Shown: in pieces, positions 32,265 to 42,341 of the stretch
Layout: every line of letters starts with the position of its first letter
Position numbering within the stretch: the stretch's first letter is position 1
Assembly (NCBI GenBank): GCA_050084515.1
Contig: CM114272.1
Location: 44,702,001 to 44,766,000, forward strand
Reading direction: 5' to 3'
Source: Blasia pusilla
Lineage: Eukaryota > Marchantiophyta > Marchantiopsida > Blasiales
Length of the DNA stretch: 64,000 nucleotides
The notes under the pieces: generated by a model
Databases searched by the model: none
What the model saw: the letters and a program-made list of their open reading frames with translations, nothing else
What the model was told of the DNA's origin: nothing
Position numbers and translations under genes: made by a program

Positions 32265-34183
32265 ATGGATAGAATCACCACAAAGTTCATCGTAGCAGAC
32301 CAAAGCGGGGTGTTCATCGAGATCGACCTACCTGCATGCCTCGTGACGACTCCACACCCATTTTGCGAAGTGCGGCCATGCCTGTGGTCAAGCTTTCACC
32401 AGAGCTGGTCGAAGCGCTGGAGGAGCGATCTTTGGCAACTTTCTTTCAAGCCAACTAGACCTTGACATCTGGCAAACTACTCGGCGAGCTTCGCTCTTCG
32501 ACAGCCGCAGCCAAGTTTCGAAGGAAGGGTCTTTGCTATCGAGCTCAGCCACAACAATGGACGGCGGATGACTGGAGAGCAACTTATCTGCTCCCAGCCG
32601 CTCCGGAGTACGAGTATGACACGGAGTTGCTAGTAAAGCACGAAGATCTATTAGCACTCGGCTCTGTCACGTCGGATCGCCTTGGCAAGAATGGCTACAA
32701 GGCTACTTCGCTCTCACCGCCGGTCTTTGGTCAGTTTTGCAAACACTTGATGACTTTGTTTAATCCTACTATTTCTTACTATCTGACGAATAAGCTCGTG
32801 AAGATGTGCTATATCATCTCGAATCAGCACCTGGACCCCGAAGCCCCGGGAGTCGACTTCGCTTCTTTTGTGGACGGGCACGTACGAGCAATGGTGGAAG
32901 CGCTTCATCCAAGCACGAAGTCCTTCCTATCTCCTTTCTTAATCCATCTTTATATTCATAAGCAGGAATTGACGGCAGATGAGGCGCTAGATTGGTCGCA
33001 AGTTACTCCCGTCCGACTACCACAAAAAGGCGGAACTGGTACAATGGGTAGCCGCGAAGTCACACCGCCCTCTGAAGCACCCAAGCAACATCCCCATACT
33101 TCGGCTTTAAAGAAGGACGAAGACACCACCCAAATGCCAAGACCAAAGCGTGGCCGAGTCAATTTTGAAACACCCTTGGCACCAAAACCCGTCACTTAGG
33201 AGGACTCAGATGAGACGCCTCGGGCGAGTGATCACCGCCTTGCACTTCATCTCATGTCCCAGACAGCAAACGATATGGTGTGGTTCTTGCAATTAGCTAT
33301 GCCAGTCATGAATCAACTCCAACATGTCCTTCACCTAGACGACACAGCAACGGTGGACGAGTATTTACAAGCCCTGGATGACCTCAATTGTAGGGCCCAA
33401 GCTTTGTCAGAAAGCGAAGCACAGCGTCGGGTAGCAGAAAAAAATCTTCACGTGCGGGATGAGGAACTCGAAGACACGAAGACCACGCTTCGCAAAGCTC
33501 AAAGCGACTTAGTTGATGTCGATCGACGAAGCACGGAACATGCGCCAATGGGAGAGCTTGGCGATTTATCTCGAATGTGGGCTGTCGATTAGCTGCAGGT
33601 CAACGAACCTTTGCATCTAATCCAACAGTATCGACATCAGATGCGTCGTGTGCACAAAAAATTCAAGAAATTGGCCATCCAGCATGCTGAATCTTCGAAG
33701 TTGCTTCAAGAACATCAAGAAATGAACAAAGACTTCTTGGCGGAGTGGTCGGAGGCTACAGGTAGGATTGCAGTCTTAGAAGCAGAGCAGAAGCTACTCA
33801 ACGAAGTCTAGTTGGACCCGCAAGATGTCAAGGAGTTAGTCGACAAAGCAAGCAAGAATTTCGAGCAACAGATGAGCGAGGAAATCGACTATATCAACAA
33901 ACATTGGAAGCGTCAATTTGACAATCATATGAAGCCTATTCCGGAAGTGTTTCCCATCCTATCCATCACTTGTGAAGAGTTACCATTATTTACTCCATTT
34001 GATGTATTAGTTCAGAACGAAGTACTAGGCAGTAAATTAGTTGTTAACAGATCGCGAGAAAGAATGCGCAATCACACCCCCCACATTATCAACAAACCTT
34101 CTACTATTCACGGTCGTTTTTCCATCTACCCGGAGTTCGATAGTTTAGAGGATACTTTTATGGAGTTAGAAGAAACATCATGA
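32265..34183 (+). pseudogene. Element A third ORF, frameshifted
   Basis: Same protein as 20,980-22,863 in element B. It starts MDRITTK at 32,265; a frameshift comes before 32,460; open 32,462-33,199 (LLGELRSS through RPKRGRVNFETP, with TGG where B has TAG). A stop follows at 33,197, then 33,254-33,592, 33,611-33,811 and 33,812-34,183 carry the coiled coil and tail (GRFSIYPEFDS, then a 14-codon extension ending MELEETS that is absent from B). That two copies keep the same domain order over 600 codons shows it is a real element gene. Confidence 0.75.
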
Positions 34184-34206
34184 AGTGTTCGCCGGGGCGG
34201 CTCACA

Positions 34207-34222
34207 TTTGAGGAAGGGGGTA
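34207..34222 (+). other. Polypurine tract (element A)
   Basis: TTTGAGGAAGGGGGTA directly before the 3' LTR; differs from B's tract by one base. Confidence 0.85.
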
Positions 34223-35437
34223 TGTGATACCCACAATTTTGTACTTTTGAGGAAATACCTCTTTTTATTCAACGAAGACTTGTATATACAGTATGATTTT
34301 GATTATTCTTTATTATGAGGAGAAATGAGTAAGATTAAAGTGAATCACAAAGCTCCTGGGACAAGGCAGAGAGATGGAAGATCAAGGATTTGCCTTAGAG
34401 GAGAGGAAAACGCAATAACAAAGTCTCAAGACTCAGAACAAAGCTTAATGAAGCTTAACGAAGCTCAATGAAGATGTACAAAGCTTTGTCTTTGAAGTGC
34501 TTCGCGACATAGCGAAGCATCACGAAGAAAAGAAGAAAAAAGTACTTCGCTCTTTAATGAAGCGCGAAGCACAAAGAACAAAGCATGGAGTACTTCGTCC
34601 TCATGAAGTCTAACGAAGCGAAGCTAAGAAGGACTGTGATTTCAAGAGACGCATGTTAAAACAGTTACACTAGGAAGGGGCGCGACCCTTTGTATCAAAT
34701 TGGTAGTTAGGACAATTTTGTACTACGGATTCACAGGGATCGTAGGAAAAGCTAAGAGAACCATAGATCTAGGTAGTTAGAAATAGTGAAGAGACACTAG
34801 CTTCATCAAGAAAGTTTTGAATCTTAGGATCACTTCCACTCCAGCGAATATTTAAGAAGCAAGGCAGAAGCCATAATCATCATTCTCTTACGAAGTCCTT
34901 ATGTAGTAGGAATGGTGCGAGCAAGAGAGTAGTACCCTCTTGAGCTTGTATACACTTTGAAGCTTTCTCGTTCTTGATGGAGTAGTAAAGCAATCATTCA
35001 TTCATTCAGATGTGCGATGCTTATGTCTGAGTATTCTTTTTGGGTCTGCAGAGTGAAGAGTGAATGAGGCGAACCTTTCTCATCAATGAAATAATCAATA
35101 TCAGTTGTAGGAAATCTGTTTTGAGAGTAACTTGCCGAGACGGAGTTGAGTTCGAAAGTAGGAGAAGCTTGACTTTTGTGTTGAGATCTCTATGAGGTTT
35201 CTTGATGTTGAGAAGAAAATCTACCGAACAATTCCACTAGAGAGAATTGAGAAAAGATCCTTTGGTACTAAGTAAGATCAGAAGATATTGATAAGACATT
35301 TAATATAACTCACACACCTTTAAATACAACTATTACAACAGAAGTGTAATTCCGAACTCTCTTTTCATCAAACAATGATCCTCTTGGGGATCGAACTTAT
35401 TAAAACGACTATAAACTAGAAACACTTGTACATTACA
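34223..35437 (+). repeat. Element A 3' LTR (1,215 bp)
   Basis: Pairs with 10,231-11,458 and ends ACATTACA, followed by the target duplication CTTCC. It differs from the 5' LTR by scattered substitutions and small indels, more than B's pair differ, so A is older than B as nesting requires. Confidence 0.9.
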
Positions 35438-35442
35438 CTTCC

Positions 35443-36811
35443 CTGTAAGCTTGTCAGACTCCATCAACCACTTGAGCGGGTGGTGATCAGTAACAAGGGT
35501 AAACTGTGTGCCAAACAAGTAACACCTAAAGTGTGCCACAGCCCACACTATTGCCAAGCACTCTCCCTCATATGAACTATAGCGCGACTCCGCTGAATTT
35601 TTTGAACGACTTGCATAGGCCACCACAAACTCCATGTGCTCATCATCATGTTGTGTAAACACCGCTCCAAGTCCCAACCTACTCCAATCAGTGTGTAACT
35701 GAAATGGGCGCCCTCTAATAGGTCTCCTCAAGATAGGCGCCGCCACCAACTGGGCCTTAAGCTCCACAAAAGCTCTCTCCTGATCATCTCCCCAATGCCA
35801 GTCTTGATCTGATTTCAGAAATTGGTTCAAAGGCTTTGCCATAGCACAAAATTCCTTCACATACCTCCAATAGTAGTTCGCCAATCCCATGAATGCTCAA
35901 ACTCTACTCACATCTACCAGACGCGGAATAAGTGCAATAGCCTCCACCTTTGCTTGCTGAACTCCCAAACCACCTGGATAGATCACATGACCCAAGTACT
36001 CAACATCCTCATGGAAGAACTTACACTTTCCTGGATGCAAATGTAGACCATGAGCTTTCAACCGCGCAAACACCATCTGCAAATGTATCTAATGCTCCTC
36101 CACCGTGTTACTGAACACCAAGATATCATCAATGTAACACCAAACAAAATCCAACCCTGCTAGGATCTTGTCCATCACTCTCTGAAACTCGGCAGGTGCA
36201 TTCTTCAACCCAAAGGGTAAGAATTTCCATTCGTACAAACAATCCTTGCCATGAGAGTTGACACCCCAAAATGTTGTCTTGGCCTTGTTACTCTCCCGAA
36301 TCGGCAATTGATGGTATCCTGCCCGAAGATCCAAAGTACTAAAAATCTTTGCCTGTCCCACCACATCAAAGATCTCCTTAGGTGTAGACATGGCATACCT
36401 ATCGGCCTTGGTTTGCCGATTGATAGGACGGTAATCTCCACACATCCGCATATCCGGGTAGTTGCCATGCATATCCTTTTTAGCAGGCATGACAATGGCT
36501 GATGCATACTCTCCATGCGACAACTCCACTAATCCAGCCTCCAAAAGGTCCAACATCCTGCTCTGAATCACGTCCCTCTCCATATCACTATATCGGTAGG
36601 GACGACGAAATATTGGCGTATCACTAGCCAAATCAATCCGTATACCGGGTCCAACCAGAGAATCCAACTCCTTCATGCTAAAGGCAAAACAACTCCTATA
36701 AGCACGTAGGAACTGTGTCAAGCGTCGTTTCTCACCTCCCGTAAGCTTGGGCCCAAGTAATAGCTCCCAAGTCTCCTCCACTGGCACACTAGAGGGAGAG
36801 GATGATGTCAT
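35443..36811 (-). pseudogene. Element C reverse transcriptase and RNase H (first part)
   Basis: Minus strand. 36,811-36,089 is an open 240-codon RT: FSMKELDSLVGPGIRIDL, PAKKDMHGNYPDMRMCGDYR, FSTLDLRAGYHQLPI, FLPFGLKNAPAEFQRVMD, and the catalytic box YIDD at 36,136-36,122. After a short damaged stretch, 35,890-35,443 gives the thumb/RNase H part (FVELKAQLVAAPILRRP, LGAVFTQHDDEHMEFVVAYASRS in pieces, VTDHHPLKWLM) up to DKLTGK, where element A inserted. It continues at 10,230. The DLRAGYHQ and YIDD forms differ from family 1, confirming a separate lineage. Upstream, 36,818-37,180 is a linker to the methyltransferase domain. Confidence 0.88.
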
Positions 36812-37179
36812 TGGCTGCTACGCAACCCCCTCACAAGATGGTACACCCTTAGCTACACCATCATCTGAGCAAATAACTCCTCCACCAGCATGAGCAACCA
36901 ACTCCACATGCCCAGCCATAACATCCCATTTACTCCAAGGATGCAAAATACTACTCTCCTCGCCCCCAACCGATGCCTCTACCGTCCTGGTAGCCATCGA
37001 GCTCATTACAAGGGGTGTAAGACCCACAGACATAGTCCAAAGTTTGTTGCTCCCATACCAAGACTCAAAATCCAAGTCAAACAATTCAGGTCCATGGCCT
37101 GACCCAACACATGACGTCGTGAAGCCTCAGAAATGGAAGCAACCGCTGTCACACCAGTAGCAAATCCCATCGCATGCTC

Positions 37180-37690
37180 TCTCTCATCAGCGTTAGGCTC
37201 CACCAACTATCGCACATGAGAATCCATACAAGCCCGGGACCACCTTCCCTGTATGCATGTGACAAGGGAAAACTCACAAATGTGGGTAGTGCCATCCTAG
37301 GTTGGCCCACACGGTTCACCAACGCCATGGGTGACGATCAATAACCCTCACCACACGAGAAAGTCGCCCGAGTGTCAAGATACTATCCACTTTGTAAAGG
37401 CAAGGATCACTACTTTGCATCATATGCTTGACGTAGAACCTCCTAGGCAACAAGTTTTCCACCACAAAGCGTGGGACGATGTGCACGCTGTGAGCCAACT
37501 CGCTACATCCAACAACACCGGTCCAATCCAAGACAAGCACCTCATGAACACTCGCCATCATCCGAGTCCAGTGTCACCCAACAATGGAACATTCTCTAGA
37601 ATGTAAGCAAGAGCACGTGCTTGATGAACCTGAAGATGTCGTAACACTCGTAACATCTCCCAAAACAATCGAGACCTAGCGTCGTGTAAT
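37180..37690 (-). pseudogene. C-terminal half of a retrotransposon cytosine-5 methyltransferase
   Basis: Minus-strand pieces in shifting frames: DARSRLFWEMLRVLRHLQ, then AYILENVPLLGDT, then MASVHEV, WIGPVLLDVAS, a LWW motif and a Leu-rich tail. ENV in ENVPLLGD (37,596-37,582) is C5-methyltransferase motif VI, and the RSRLFWEMLRVL helix before it is typical of the segment after motif IV. Motif IV itself (Pro-Cys nucleophile loop) should fall at the breakpoint near 37,690 and is not recovered. The N-terminal half is at 48,340-48,925 on the other strand. The segment lies directly upstream of RT in element C. These enzymes methylate cytosine in DNA. Confidence 0.65.
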
Positions 37691-38405
37691 CCCTCACCAT
37701 GAGAACTATCAGGGAGTGAAGACAGAGAAGTTGAGGAGTCTTCAAGAATTTGAGCGAAAGAGGCGGTGAGAGTCTTCGTGAGGCATACACTCGTATCGAC
37801 GCTTGATTTCGATTACCTAGGGTGTGGCGAGGCTCAGCGATCCGTTTTGGTATGGGATCTTGGAGAAGGAGTTGCGCCGTAGGGTGCGTGATGCTACTCT
37901 TATGAGTGATGATTCACCCACATTGACCCATGTGTTTGCTCTATCTGAGAAGATTGAGCTTAACATGGTGAAGGAGAGAGTGGTGACATCCGCATTCAAT
38001 AGGGATACAACAACTACTTCTCGTGTTCAGCAGCCCACCTCACAGTCTCATAGTAGTGGTGGTGGTAGTAGTAGTGGGAGTCGTGGAGGTACACACGACC
38101 TCGGTCAGTCCTAGAGGACACTTGCTTGAGACCATTGCCTTCATTTGCTGCCCCACAACAAGGACAGTCATGTTGGACATGTGGAGGTGATCATGTTAGG
38201 AAGTTTTGTCCCCAAGAGGATGGGAGACGGACTTTGGAGGATGGGCCTCAGTCGGCCCCAACTCAGTGTGATCATTGCGGGAGACCAGGTCATCCTCGAG
38301 AGCGTTGCTTTGATCTTTATCCTGAGTTGAGATCAGGCCTGGCGGTGGTGGAATAGCTCCGAGAGGCCGAGGTGGTAGAGGTGGTAGGGGTGGTAGAGGT
38401 GGACG
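37690..38405 (+). pseudogene. Element C gag, C-terminal half (inverted), zinc knuckles and RGG box
   Basis: Plus strand, opposite to the rest of C because of the inversion. 37,690-37,823 is frameshifted (GESLREAYTRID). 37,824-38,115 is open (FWYGILEKELRRRVRDATLM, ALSEKIELNMVKERVVTSAF) and Ser/Gly-rich at its end. 38,126-38,356 holds two knuckles, CWTCGGDHVRKFC (C-x2-C-x3-H-x4-C, 38,170-38,209) and CDHCGRPGHPRERC. After one stop, 38,357-38,405 reads RGRGGRGGRGGRGGRW, an RGG box, an RNA-binding feature unusual in gag. This continues the gag N-half found at 48,930-49,576. Confidence 0.8.
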
Positions 38406-38939
38406 GTGGTTGGAGAGCCTCGTTGGCTACCCCTACCACTACGACAAAGTCACTATGGTCATTAGGATTGAGCAATTGGAGCGAAGTTGGCTACTATGGG
38501 CGGTATCCGGCATAGATCGGGTTCGGAGCAAGGGCTTCCACCTCTTATTGAGGAATGATCTCTCTTATATGGCGAGTCGGCATTGGTTGAGGCATCAGTG
38601 CGATTCTGAGAGGAGCCACTCGGCGTCGGACTCACGTGGTGCTCTTGTGGAGTTGGACCCAGAGGGGGTGGGTGGGGGCGGGCTAGGCTTCCCGATTATT
38701 CTTATTATGCGAGGTGCTTAGGACTCCATCCATGGTTCCTCGTGAGCCTATTGAGCCAACTTGGGGATAGAGGCATCTACATTGCGTGTAGTAGACACGG
38801 ATGCAACATCAAAGCGATGTGCGGATGGCAACCGGTGTTGGGATCCCCATTATTTTACGGAGTTGATGGCTTTAGGAGTTGACTTAGCTCTTATATTTCA
38901 GCTAGTGGACACGTTGTGTGAGCGTGGGGGTATTCTTGC
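38406..38939 (+). other. Degraded gag-protease linker of element C
   Basis: Short frames without recognisable domains. Context places this between gag and protease. Positions near 38,860-38,900 have a weak ALGVDLALIFQL frame. Confidence 0.4.
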
Positions 38940-39800
38940 TACGTGGTGAGGTGGATGAGGGTGTTGCGGTGGAGCGACCCTCTATGTCAGTGTAGCATTG
39001 AGTACCGGTGCTACTTAGCGACCGGCGGCGGAAGATGGATACATTACCGGCCCGGCCAGCCATTGATCGTGAGAGGACTACACCTAGTGTATGTATGTTG
39101 GACAACTGGAGTGGGATATTCCGATTGGTGAGTCCTACAGGACAGGTGTATAGACCAGATAGAGTCTTGCTAGACTCTGTCTGGTCGAGCCCCATAAATA
39201 AATCTCACAGGCACTTGGCTCATACGTCCATCCCTTGACTGCCAACCAGGTCTATAAGACATTGTCTCAGTCCAATAATCCATCTGAAAACCCATCGGGT
39301 ACAATACTACTCCTCCAACTAATACATCATACGACTCGGCTGATGTGACTACCGTAGATACTCCCAACCGGGAGCTATCAGTCGCATGATCTGGTCTCAA
39401 CTGTGCAGAAAAATTCTCCCGTGTCATGAATTGAGACCTATCATTGGCTCCTCCAAGTGATGTTTGAATCTGGAATGGGCAAGGCTCAAGCTCTGACCTC
39501 CGAAACCCAAACCAATACATGCCGCCTTTCCCAACATCAAAGGTTGGCCAACAGAGTCTAACAAGACTCTATCTAGTCTATACACCTGTCCTGTAGGACT
39601 CACCAATCGGAATATCCCACTCCGGTTGTCCAACATACATACACTAGGTGTAAGCCTCTCACGATCAATGGCTGGCCGGGCTGGTAATGTATCCATCTTC
39701 GCCACTTCTTTTGCCGCCTTAAGTAACTTTGGTACTCAATGCTACACGACATAGAGGGTTGCTCCACCGCATAACACCCTCATCCACCTCGACGTGTAGC
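38940..39800. repeat. Large inverted repeat (arms about 250 bp)
   Basis: Arm 1, about 38,940-39,190 (plus), is repeated in reverse complement at about 39,545-39,800. Both arms encode PARPAIDRER, TPSVCMLDN and SGIFRLVSPTGQVYR from the start of element C's protease region. The spacer, 39,190-39,545, contains the rest of the protease on the minus strand. It arose by inverted duplication within C. Confidence 0.8.
39170..39705 (-). pseudogene. Element C aspartic protease
   Basis: Minus strand, two overlapping frames. 39,705-39,424 runs from KMDTLPARPAIDRER to the active site LLDSVGQPLMLGKAACIGLG, where the catalytic Asp-Ser-Gly is interrupted by an inserted Val codon. 39,520-39,170 continues ELEPCPFQIQTSLGG, TSAESYDVLVGGVVLYPMGF, YWTETMSYRPGWQSRDG, VPVRFI. 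Length and order fit a gypsy retropepsin followed by the linker to the methyltransferase. It cleaves the polyprotein in active elements. Confidence 0.7.
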
Positions 39801-39832
39801 GATAACACCCCACGTTCACTGGCGTGGCTCTC

Positions 39833-39974
39833 TTGGACGGATTATTAGGTACAACCAGGTATCCATACGAGAAAAGGATCGTCCCCTCACAACGTTCACG
39901 ACGGACTGGGGAACTTAATAAGTCTTGTTAGACTCTTTCTGGTCGAGTCCCCTCACAACATTCACGACGGACTG
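39833..39974 (+). other. Patchwork filler: RT and protease snippets at the D junction
   Basis: 39,833-39,915 is a plus-strand snippet of family-1 RT (compare 18,381-18,466). 39,916-39,947 copies an element C protease snippet (compare 39,163-39,190). 39,948-39,974 repeats the RT snippet again (compare 39,885-39,911). Element D sequence starts immediately after, on the minus strand. Confidence 0.65.
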
Positions 39975-40269
39975 AGTCGATCGTCCGCCCAAATCGATGT
40001 TGGTGAGCTCGATACGAAAGACCCTTCTTTGAAACTTGGCGGCGACGCAGCGAGCGAAGCTCTCCTAGGAGTTCTCGGATGTTAAGGTCGATTGGCTTGA
40101 AAGAAAGTTTCCAACGATCGCTCCTCGGCGCTTGATCAACTCCGGTGACGACTTGACCGTCGACATCGCGCCGCGAATGGGTGTGGAGTCTTCGCGAGGC
40201 ATGTTGCTAGGTCGATCTCGATGGACACCCGGCTTTGGCACGCTCGCAGCCCGTGGTGATCCCGTCCAT
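39975..40269 (-). pseudogene. Element D third ORF, N-terminal fragment
   Basis: Minus-strand sequence matching 20,980-21,275 of element B: ATG at 40,269 after the conserved ATTTTC, then HRDRPSNMPREDSTPI and a SSPELI block in shifted frames, ending GLSYRA before the truncation. A CTATAAGAG TATA-like box precedes it at about 40,302-40,310. Confidence 0.7.
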
Positions 40270-40429
40270 GAAAATACCGGCAATTACGCCGGATAACTCT
40301 TATAGTCCGCTCCCCCCCTGTCCGTTCTTGGTCGTGGCGCTCGGGGCTGTAACAAGAAAGTGGGCGCAGCGGCGCCCACGCTCCCCTTCCTCACTTCTGC
40401 GCCCATTTTGCCAGCAAGCATGGGTATCT

Positions 40430-41050
40430 GGAACCTCGGTGCTTTGCTGCTGCGAAGCACGGTATATCTTGAACACGTAGCCGCTACTCTGCGGCTTCGA
40501 TATATCTTGAACACGTTTTCGCTACTTTGCGAAGCACGGTATATCTTGAACACGTAGCCGCTACTCTGCGGCTCGGTATGTCTTGAACACGTAGCCGCTA
40601 CTTTGCGAAAGCACGGTATGTCTTGAACTCGTAGCCGCTACTCTGCGAAGCACGGTATATCTTGAACACGTAGCCGCTGCTTTGCGAAGCACGGTATGTC
40701 TTGAACCGTAGCCGCTACTCTGCGGAAGCCGCGGTATGTCTTGAACCGTAGCCGCTACTTTGCGGCTTCGGTATGTCTTGAACCGGTAGCCGGCTACTCT
40801 GCGCGGCTTCGGTATATCTTGAACCGTAGCCGCTACTTTGCAAAGCACGGTATGTCTTGAACTTCTGGGCTTCGCTACTCTGCGAAGCACGGTATGTCTT
40901 GAACCGTAGCCGCTACTGCGGCTTCGGTATGTCTTGAACCACAGGTAGCCGCTACTTTGCGAATGGCGCGGTATATCTTGAAACGTAGCCGCTACTCGCG
41001 GCTTCGGTATGTCTTGAACTTCTATGCTTCTCGCTACTTTGCGAAGCACG
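40430..41050 (-). repeat. Expanded tandem repeat, about 15 units
   Basis: Units of about 38-45 bases containing TAGCCGCTACTTTGCGAAGC and ACGGTATGTCTTGAAC in plus orientation. Element B has only three related units here. The repeat leaves an apparent 164-codon frame that is an artefact of the repetition. Confidence 0.85.
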
Positions 41051-41077
41051 GGCATTCGTCTACCCCTTCCTCATGTT

Positions 41078-42278
41078 TCAGTTATCCCCAGGTTCGGGCT
41101 CATAATACCGGCGCACATGCATTCCATTGACTCGCGTGGGCAGGGATTCTCCCTGTAAGGTTTCTAATTGGAGGGATCCATTATCATAGATGGCCAATAC
41201 CCGGTAGGGTCCCATCCAATTTAATTTTAATATTCGGGGAACTTTACTCGCGATTATCATACAATAGCACTAAGTCGCCAACATTGATAGATTGTGGCGG
41301 AGATGTCGTCGTAACGTTTCTTACGTTCTTCTGCACTTGGGCCGTCTGTCGTAACGCGAGCATCGTGCTTCTTCCAACTCCACTAGGGTCTCATTCTTTG
41401 TTTGATAACTTACCCCTGACTTCCGTTCTTGTGCCCTCCAATACCCGATAAGTGGGCAACGCCCATTGAATAGGTGTTAAGGGATGTACGCCATAAGTTA
41501 GGAAGAACGGGGTGTATTTTGTCGTCACCTTCTCAGCTGTTCGGTACGCCCATAATGCCGGGGCAATTTTTGTGTCCCAATCATAGGAATAGGTTACCGT
41601 TAATCGATTCAATATTCGGAAAATGAGGCCGTTCGATTTTTCCGTCAACCCGTTGGCTTTAGGGTTGTAGGAGTGGTTTTCGATGCTTAATGAGAAAGTG
41701 GGAAGTGAGAGACTCAATAGTCAGGTTCAAGAAGTGTGTACCCGGTCACTTACTAGTTCCAACGGACAGCCATAACGCGTGATAATCATCTCGTATAAAA
41801 ACTTAGCCACTGTTTCACTATCATCTTTCCGCGTGGCTACCGCTTCAACCATCTTAGTACAATAGTCCGTGGCGATAATAATATACTTCCGCCGGGTTTG
41901 GCGAGTGGCCAGGGAAATAGGGCCCACGAAGTCAATGCCCCATTTTTCAAAAGGAGCTAGGGGCATGATGGGGACCAAAGGCCACCGCGTAGTCGCTGTG
42001 GGTCGACCTGCCCTTTGGCAGGCATCACAACTCCGAATAAAATTAACTACGTCTTTGTACATAGTCGGCCACCAATAACGTGCGGCCAAAATTTTCTTAA
42101 GGGTATTTTTTACCGCATAGTGTCCATCAGAATCAGCCATATGCAGGGCTCTGATGACCTGGGGAACCTCTTCCACTTCCAAGCATCTTCGATGCTCTTC
42201 ATCAGCACCTAATTTGAATAAGACCCCTTGACAGATCTCATAAGGGCCTGTCCGATGTAAAAAAAACGCGTTCTTCAT
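41078..42278 (-). pseudogene. Element D integrase
   Basis: Minus strand. 42,278-41,727 is open and covers the HHCC zinc domain (HMADSDGHYAVKN through CDACQRAGR) and the catalytic core to the second Asp (KWGIDFVGP, LVSDR). A frameshift follows; 41,717-41,391 holds the Glu region (ANGLTEKSNG) and the TYGVHPLTP block. After more damage, 41,260-41,078 gives the C-terminal block WMGPYRVLAIYDNGSLQLE. Not functional. Confidence 0.85.
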
Positions 42279-42341
42279 TTGTCATCGAGGCGGGCGTTTA
42301 AAGTCATTAGAAACCACAGAAAATCCTCATAAAGCGGCGGC

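Larger units (their letters stand above)
10231..35437 (+). mobile_element. Element A: family-1 Athila/Tat-like gypsy, nested in C
   Basis: LTRs at 10,231-11,458 and 34,223-35,437 are flanked by the 5-bp duplication CTTCC (10,226-10,230 and 35,438-35,442). Removing A rejoins C's RNase H in frame (DKLTGK + LARWALILQ), which proves the insertion. The interior has a tRNA-Asp PBS, gag up to the zinc knuckle (13,385), then foreign DNA (element B and the ParB-like gene region), then integrase onward (30,865), the third ORF and a polypurine tract. Protease, RT and most of RNase H are missing, probably deleted during the rearrangement at B. Confidence 0.85.

Noticed and set aside
40561-41055. A 164-codon minus-strand protein
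   Set aside because: It comes entirely from the expanded tandem repeat, not a conserved frame.
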